Below are positions 6,114-9,388 of a stretch of DNA of 9,388 bases, one piece after another. The translations under genes were made by a program, and so were the position numbers. Origin of the DNA: Deltaproteobacteria bacterium (lineage in GTDB: Bacteria; Desulfobacterota; Syntrophia; Syntrophales; UBA5619); contig JAPLJY010000140.1 of assembly GCA_026388345.1 (NCBI GenBank), forward strand, positions 1-9,388, in the 5' to 3' direction. A model generated the notes under the pieces. The model made no database searches, had not been told where the DNA came from, and saw only the letters and a program-made list of their open reading frames with translations. How positions within the stretch are numbered: the first letter of the stretch is position 1; every line of letters starts with the position of its first letter.

Positions 6114-6299
6114 CTATCGGTCGACAATCAGAACACCACCCTTCGCCCGATTTTCCTTTTTCTGTTCGTGAAGGAGAATGGTCACGACTTGCGGATCGAC
6201 ATTATAATTTTTGCATACGGCCTCGGTTATGTCCTTCACAAGGCCTCTCTTTTGGTCGATCGTTTTTCCCTCATCCGCTTCAACAATAATGGTTGGCAT
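6114..6299 (-). CDS. 4-oxalocrotonate-tautomerase-family protein
   Basis: This 61-residue protein has the size and layout of single-domain 4-oxalocrotonate tautomerases: MPTIIVEADEGKTIDQKRGL, then DITEAVCKNYNVDPQ and VTILLHEQKKENRAKGG. Removal of Met would expose the catalytic Pro1, which acts as a general base in keto-enol or double-bond isomerisation. The start is certain, with AGGAGG 7 nt before ATG. Counting from Pro1, the two arginines that bind and polarise the substrate in the Pseudomonas enzyme are changed: position 11 is Lys and position 39 is Thr. A substrate other than 2-hydroxymuconate is therefore likely. It lies just upstream of aconitase X on the same strand, so it may act on the product of that dehydratase or make its substrate (inference). 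Confidence 0.9.
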   Translation of the reverse strand: MPTIIVEADEGKTIDQKRGLVKDITEAVCKNYNVDPQVVTILLHEQKKENRAKGGVLIVDR

Positions 6300-6367
6300 A
6301 TTTGTGTTCCTCCTATTCGTATTTTCATCATGAACGATACAGCAGTCCTATTTTGTGGCCAAAATTC

Positions 6368-6380
6368 AATTGACACAATT
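6368..6380 (-). promoter_or_regulatory. Palindrome AATTG-N3-CAATT near the predicted transcription start
   Basis: The 13-bp inverted repeat AATTGACACAATT begins about seven bases downstream of the -10 box proposed at 6387-6392, at the expected transcription start. It overlaps a second palindrome, TCAATTGA (6366-6373). A repressor bound here would block the tautomerase/aconitase X transcript. No regulator gene is in the window, so this is only a candidate operator. Confidence 0.35.
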
Positions 6381-6386
6381 TTATTC

Positions 6387-6415
6387 GTCATATCCTCCCT
6401 GAGATCGGTTGTCAA
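6387..6415 (-). promoter_or_regulatory. Candidate sigma70-type promoter of the tautomerase-aconitase X genes
   Basis: On the minus strand a perfect TTGACA (6415-6410) is followed after exactly 17 nt by TATGAC (6392-6387). The transcript would start near 6380 and carry a leader of about 80 nt to the tautomerase ATG. It lies in the 205-bp gap downstream of the LarA-like gene and gives the three downstream genes their own transcription start. Confidence 0.5.
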
Positions 6416-6463
6416 TAGTGGACACCAAATACTTCATGCTGCCAGTCGTTTTTTGGATCCAGG

Positions 6464-6490
6464 GAGAGCTTATCGCTACGATGAGCTCTC
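6464..6490. terminator. Hairpin downstream of the LarA-like gene
   Basis: GAGAGCT (6464-6470) pairs with AGCTCTC (6484-6490), and inside it ATCG (6472-6475) pairs with CGAT (6479-6482) around a 3-nt loop. One position between the stems is unpaired on the minus strand (C-A) and a wobble pair on the plus strand. It lies about 15 nt beyond the stop of the LarA-like gene. No T-run follows directly on the minus strand, so termination would be weak or factor-dependent. Confidence 0.4.
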
Positions 6491-6504
6491 TCGCTTAAGG
6501 CCGC

Positions 6505-7779
6505 TCAGTCTTTGGGCCATTCCATGACCATATTCCCTTGGGCATCGAAGGGAATTTTTTGCAGCGGAGAGACGATTTCCAGGTCGGAGTTGGCCTGCAC
6601 CTCGGGCATCATCGCTTCGGAAGCCCAGAGGATCTCCAGTTTCAGGGTGTTTTTGATCCACACCAAGCGCAGATCCATGGGGTTGATGACGCCGGTGGTA
6701 TCGTAGGCGGCTTGCAGAGCGTCGCGGTCCTGTTCGTAGGATAGGGGGATCTGGCCGTACTCCGGCGCCCCGCCGGTGATGCAATTTACGGCAACAGCCT
6801 CGATGTCGATCTTCCTAACCAGGCGGCAGGTGGTAAAATCCGCCAACCCGATCCCGTTTGCATTCCTGTCCGACTCCGGGGTCAGGTCCCGGACAAAAAT
6901 CCGCATAATTTCCGGCTCGGTGAGCGGCGGGCTGCCGCGGAAATAAGACCGGCCGATGACATTCGGGTCCATGCCAGGGCCGCTGATGTTTTTTCCCATT
7001 TCGTCGGCCACGAGGATGTCCATCTGCTTGAAGGGGAGGCGGCCCATGATTTCCTTGGACTTCCGCAGAAGAGGCTTCTCCCCTTCCCAGAAGTTTTCGG
7101 GCTCCAGAAGATGGATGGAGGCTGTCTGGTCGTACTGATTCTCGATGATCCCCACACCAAAAAGGAAGGGCAGGGCTTTGCGCACGATAGGCGACACTTC
7201 CTGCAGCATCGTGGCCATCCCGTTCTTTCTGAGACTCAGACGATGGGCCATGAGAGCCCCCTTGTGCTTCCCCATCCCGATGACGGTCATCTTGTTGATC
7301 CCGCTCTCGATCTCATATTCAAAATCGCTGTGGGGTTTGATCCGGTTGAGGACGACGATCTTGTCGGCCCGGCAGCAGATATTCGCGTCGATATAGACCG
7401 GCGTTCCGAATTTCGTTCGGCCAACCTCCTTCACCTCCATGGAAGAGACAATGGGCGCCCCCACAACCTCCTCGGTGATGCCCAGGTGGTAAAGCATACT
7501 GGCCTGCCCCTCCGCGGTGGCGCCGCCGTGCGAACCCATGCAGGGAACGATAAAGGGGGCTGCCCCGAGGGCTTTCAGGCGGGTCACGATGACCTTCGTC
7601 ACCTTGGGGCTGTCGCGAATGCCGCGGCTTCCAGCCGTGATGGCGACACGCTCCCCCGGTTTGACTTTCGACTCCAGGTTGAAATGGTCGAGGAGTGCAT
7701 TCATCTCCTTTTCCACGTCGGCCAGCCGGGGGCTTGCGATTTTTTGGCGGATCTTAAAGATACGCGGTAGGGGGTCCAT
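6505..7779 (-). CDS. LarA-like protein (lactate racemase family, DUF2088)
   Basis: This 424-residue protein belongs to the broad family of nickel-pincer (NPN) lactate racemases and their relatives, which epimerise 2-hydroxyacids by hydride transfer. Visible features are PGERVAITAGSRGI (41-54), a conserved histidine motif MGSHGGAT (81-88, His84), NRIKPHSDF (145-153, His150) and ESGINKMTVIGMGKHKGA (158-175) with Lys163, Lys171 and His172 as candidate cofactor or metal ligands. Late in the protein DILVADEMGKNISGPG is also typical of this subgroup. It differs from classical LarA, so it may act on another hydroxyacid or have another role. The start is well supported by AAGGAGG just before ATG. Only 58 nt separate it from the AOR-family gene upstream, so both are probably one transcript. 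The NPN-cofactor genes larB, larC and larE are not in the window. Confidence 0.88.
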   Translation of the reverse strand: MDPLPRIFKIRQKIASPRLADVEKEMNALLDHFNLESKVKPGERVAITAGSRGIRDSPKVTKVIVTRLKALGAAPFIVPCMGSHGGATAEGQASMLYHLGITEEVVGAPIVSSMEVKEVGRTKFGTPVYIDANICCRADKIVVLNRIKPHSDFEYEIESGINKMTVIGMGKHKGALMAHRLSLRKNGMATMLQEVSPIVRKALPFLFGVGIIENQYDQTASIHLLEPENFWEGEKPLLRKSKEIMGRLPFKQMDILVADEMGKNISGPGMDPNVIGRSYFRGSPPLTEPEIMRIFVRDLTPESDRNANGIGLADFTTCRLVRKIDIEAVAVNCITGGAPEYGQIPLSYEQDRDALQAAYDTTGVINPMDLRLVWIKNTLKLEILWASEAMMPEVQANSDLEIVSPLQKIPFDAQGNMVMEWPKD

Positions 7780-7837
7780 ATTTCCCTCCTTGTCAAATGA
7801 AGCAAAAGAACAAACACGTTCTTGAATGCTTACAGCT

Positions 7838-9388
7838 TTATCTTTTCTCCTTCACAAATTCGTTCAGCCAGTAGAGGTTCAGCTCCGCAAGTTTTCCCCG
7901 CGTCGGTACGCCCTCCTTGGGGTCCCAGCCCATCGCCTCGTAGTACAGAGTCAGGAGATCATCGAACTCCCCGCGATCGATCCCGATGCCTTGGAGCGCA
8001 CCGCTCTCGAGCGGCTCGTAGAGGCGATCCGGCAGGGTGTCGTCCTTGCGCCCGAAACCTTCGCGCAGGTTGAAAACCCGGGCCATGGTTACGGTCCTCT
8101 CGCCGACCTTCAGCAGCTCCCACAGACTCGTCTCCCAACCCGTGATAGCCTGGACAACCTCCACAAGCTTGGTCAGGGTCAGCGCCCACACCGGACCGGC
8201 TACGAAGTTGCACACCCCCAGGGATTCGTAGAGCGACCAGACGAATTGGAGATAGGTGAATGTGCGCGCCTTGCGCGGTCCCAACTCCCGGGATGGAATC
8301 GGCTCGATGAGACCCAGCGGGGCGATCCGACCCAGCATCGGTCCCGGCGCCTGGAAGGGGGTGTCATGGGGGGCTCGCACATGGTCCGCCCCCGTCGGCG
8401 AAATCGCGTAGCTCATCCCTACGCCGATCTTCCCGCGCGGGTCGTGCATGGGCAGCTCCTGTCCCTTGATATGGAGGGCAAACTTCTCCGACCCTTTGCC
8501 AAGCTTGGCCGCCGCAATTTTTACACCGTCGGCCAGAAGATTGCCCAGCCCCGGTTTGCGAAAAGCGATCCACTCGATCCCCTTCAACATCGCCTCGGGA
8601 TTCCCAAATCTGAACTCAATCCCCTCCGTATCGGCCAGGGTAAGAATCCCCCTCTCATAGCACTCCATGGCGAAACCGATCACCACGCCGGCGGATATGG
8701 TGTCCAGCGAATAACGGTTGCACAGCTCGTTTCCCTTCGCAATGGCTGCCAGATCGTCGATGCACAAAAGCGAACCCAGGGAACCTATCGTTTCATATTC
8801 CGGCCCGCCGTACTGCTTGGAGGTCCCATAAGGACCGGGAATTTCCACCGCCCGTTTACACCGTACCGAGCAGGCGTAACAGCTTTCATCGCTCGCCAGA
8901 AACGTCTCGGCCAACTCCTCGCCGCTGATCTTTCCCGCACCCGCGAAGAAGCCCGTACGAAAATTATGGGTTGGCAGGATCCCCTGGTTGTTCAATGGGA
9001 CAATGAGATTGGAGGTCCCCAGTTTCCGCAGCACCTTGTTCGGGCCGTGCTCCCCGATCAGCTCCGTCAGGCTCTTCGACATCTCCCGCAGCTTTTCCGG
9101 ATCATGCATCTCCATCTTCTTCGTCCCCCGGACGGCAACGGCCTTCAGGTTCTTCGAACCCATCACCGCCCCCATCCCGGTCCGGCCGTTGACATGCTTG
9201 AGCTCGTTCACCACGCAGGCATAACGCACCAGGTTTTCCCCGCCCGGCCCGATCAGGGCCACCCGCGCCCGCTTCTCCCCGACCTCTTCCCTGATCGCGT
9301 CCTGCGCCGGACCCGTCTCCAGCCCCCAGATCCTCTCCGCCGACCGGATCTCGGCCTTGCCGTCGTTGATCCACAGGTACGAGGGCCT
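7838..9388 (-). CDS. Aldehyde:ferredoxin oxidoreductase family protein (N-terminus off window)
   Basis: The open frame runs to the window edge and gives 516 residues; roughly 100 N-terminal residues are missing compared with the usual 600-620. A GTG at 9262 is not the start, since family sequence continues upstream (SYLWINDGKAEIRSAERIWG). Landmarks, numbered from the window edge, are LIGPGGENLVRYA (from 45), NGRTGMGAVMGSKNLKA (67-83), the cluster motif C170-YA-C173-SVR-C177, DTISAG (229-234), MHDPRGK (314-320), GADH (333-336) and LGVCNF with Cys393 as fourth cluster ligand, then EGFGRKDDTLPDRL. The protein should bind one 4Fe-4S cluster and a tungsten or molybdenum bis-pterin and exchange electrons with ferredoxin. 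It may oxidise an aldehyde or, like the hydroxycarboxylate-viologen oxidoreductases of this family, interconvert 2-oxo and 2-hydroxy acids. The LarA-like gene next to it makes the second option attractive. Confidence 0.94.
   Translation of the reverse strand, partial: RPSYLWINDGKAEIRSAERIWGLETGPAQDAIREEVGEKRARVALIGPGGENLVRYACVVNELKHVNGRTGMGAVMGSKNLKAVAVRGTKKMEMHDPEKLREMSKSLTELIGEHGPNKVLRKLGTSNLIVPLNNQGILPTHNFRTGFFAGAGKISGEELAETFLASDESCYACSVRCKRAVEIPGPYGTSKQYGGPEYETIGSLGSLLCIDDLAAIAKGNELCNRYSLDTISAGVVIGFAMECYERGILTLADTEGIEFRFGNPEAMLKGIEWIAFRKPGLGNLLADGVKIAAAKLGKGSEKFALHIKGQELPMHDPRGKIGVGMSYAISPTGADHVRAPHDTPFQAPGPMLGRIAPLGLIEPIPSRELGPRKARTFTYLQFVWSLYESLGVCNFVAGPVWALTLTKLVEVVQAITGWETSLWELLKVGERTVTMARVFNLREGFGRKDDTLPDRLYEPLESGALQGIGIDRGEFDDLLTLYYEAMGWDPKEGVPTRGKLAELNLYWLNEFVKEKR

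Noticed and set aside
7111..7770. Plus-strand open frame (219 codons) opposite the LarA-like gene
   Set aside because: The composition is that of a shadow frame (many His, Asp, Arg), and the minus-strand product is clearly conserved.
9260..9262. GTG as start of the AOR-family gene
   Set aside because: The frame upstream to the window edge encodes clear AOR-family sequence (YLWINDGKAEIRSAERIWG), so the gene continues beyond the window.
1..9388. CRISPR arrays, tRNA or rRNA genes, retrons, toxin-antitoxin or phage-defence genes
   Set aside because: I looked on both strands in the intergenic spaces and saw no regular repeats, tRNA cloverleaf or rRNA signature, and no reverse transcriptase or defence-type protein. 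The gaps are at most about 220 bp.

Overview
The window looks like a chromosomal segment, or a metagenome contig, from a strictly anaerobic bacterium. The oxygen-sensitive and ferredoxin-linked enzymes (aldehyde:ferredoxin oxidoreductase family, a PreA-like iron-sulfur flavoprotein, aconitase X, a lactate-racemase-family protein) point that way, and a sulfate-reducing or syntrophic deltaproteobacterium would fit. That placement is inference from gene content; no ribosomal or other phylogenetic marker is present.

Layout: (i) 1-510, the 5' part of an IS3-family insertion sequence on the minus strand, with orfA complete, orfB cut by the window edge, and a canonical -1 slippery heptamer between them. 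(ii) 511-4056, a plus-strand block: a full-length ThDP-dependent acetolactate-synthase-like enzyme behind a TTGACA-type promoter, a truncated remnant of a D-2-hydroxyacid dehydrogenase with its own promoter and ribosome binding site, then a PreA-like FMN/4Fe-4S protein. The block ends in a perfect 21-bp hairpin that swallows the stop codon. (iii) 4091-4278, a short convergent intergenic region with two small inverted repeats and no convincing gene. (iv) 4279-9388, a minus-strand block read from right to left: aldehyde:ferredoxin oxidoreductase family (N-terminus off the window), LarA-like DUF2088 protein, a 61-residue 4-oxalocrotonate-tautomerase-family protein, and the large and small subunits of aconitase X. 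The 205-bp gap in front of the tautomerase carries a good promoter candidate, so the tautomerase and aconitase X genes can be transcribed separately from the two upstream genes. By eye the aconitase X genes are more AT-rich than the flanking genes, suggesting a different history.

Working idea (inference): the two blocks form a catabolic island for a hydroxy acid or a related oxygenated carboxylic acid. Every gene type fits one step. The LarA-like protein would epimerise a 2-hydroxyacid, aconitase X would dehydrate it, the tautomerase would move a double bond or enol, the hydroxyacid dehydrogenase (now broken) would interconvert hydroxy and oxo acid, the ThDP enzyme would decarboxylate or ligate a 2-oxoacid, the AOR-family enzyme would oxidise an aldehyde or reduce an oxoacid with ferredoxin, and the PreA-like protein would reduce a C=C bond. 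The substrate cannot be read from sequence. Several members have altered catalytic positions (tautomerase Arg11 to Lys and Arg39 to Thr; PreA-like catalytic Cys to Ile), so textbook functions should not be transferred to them directly.
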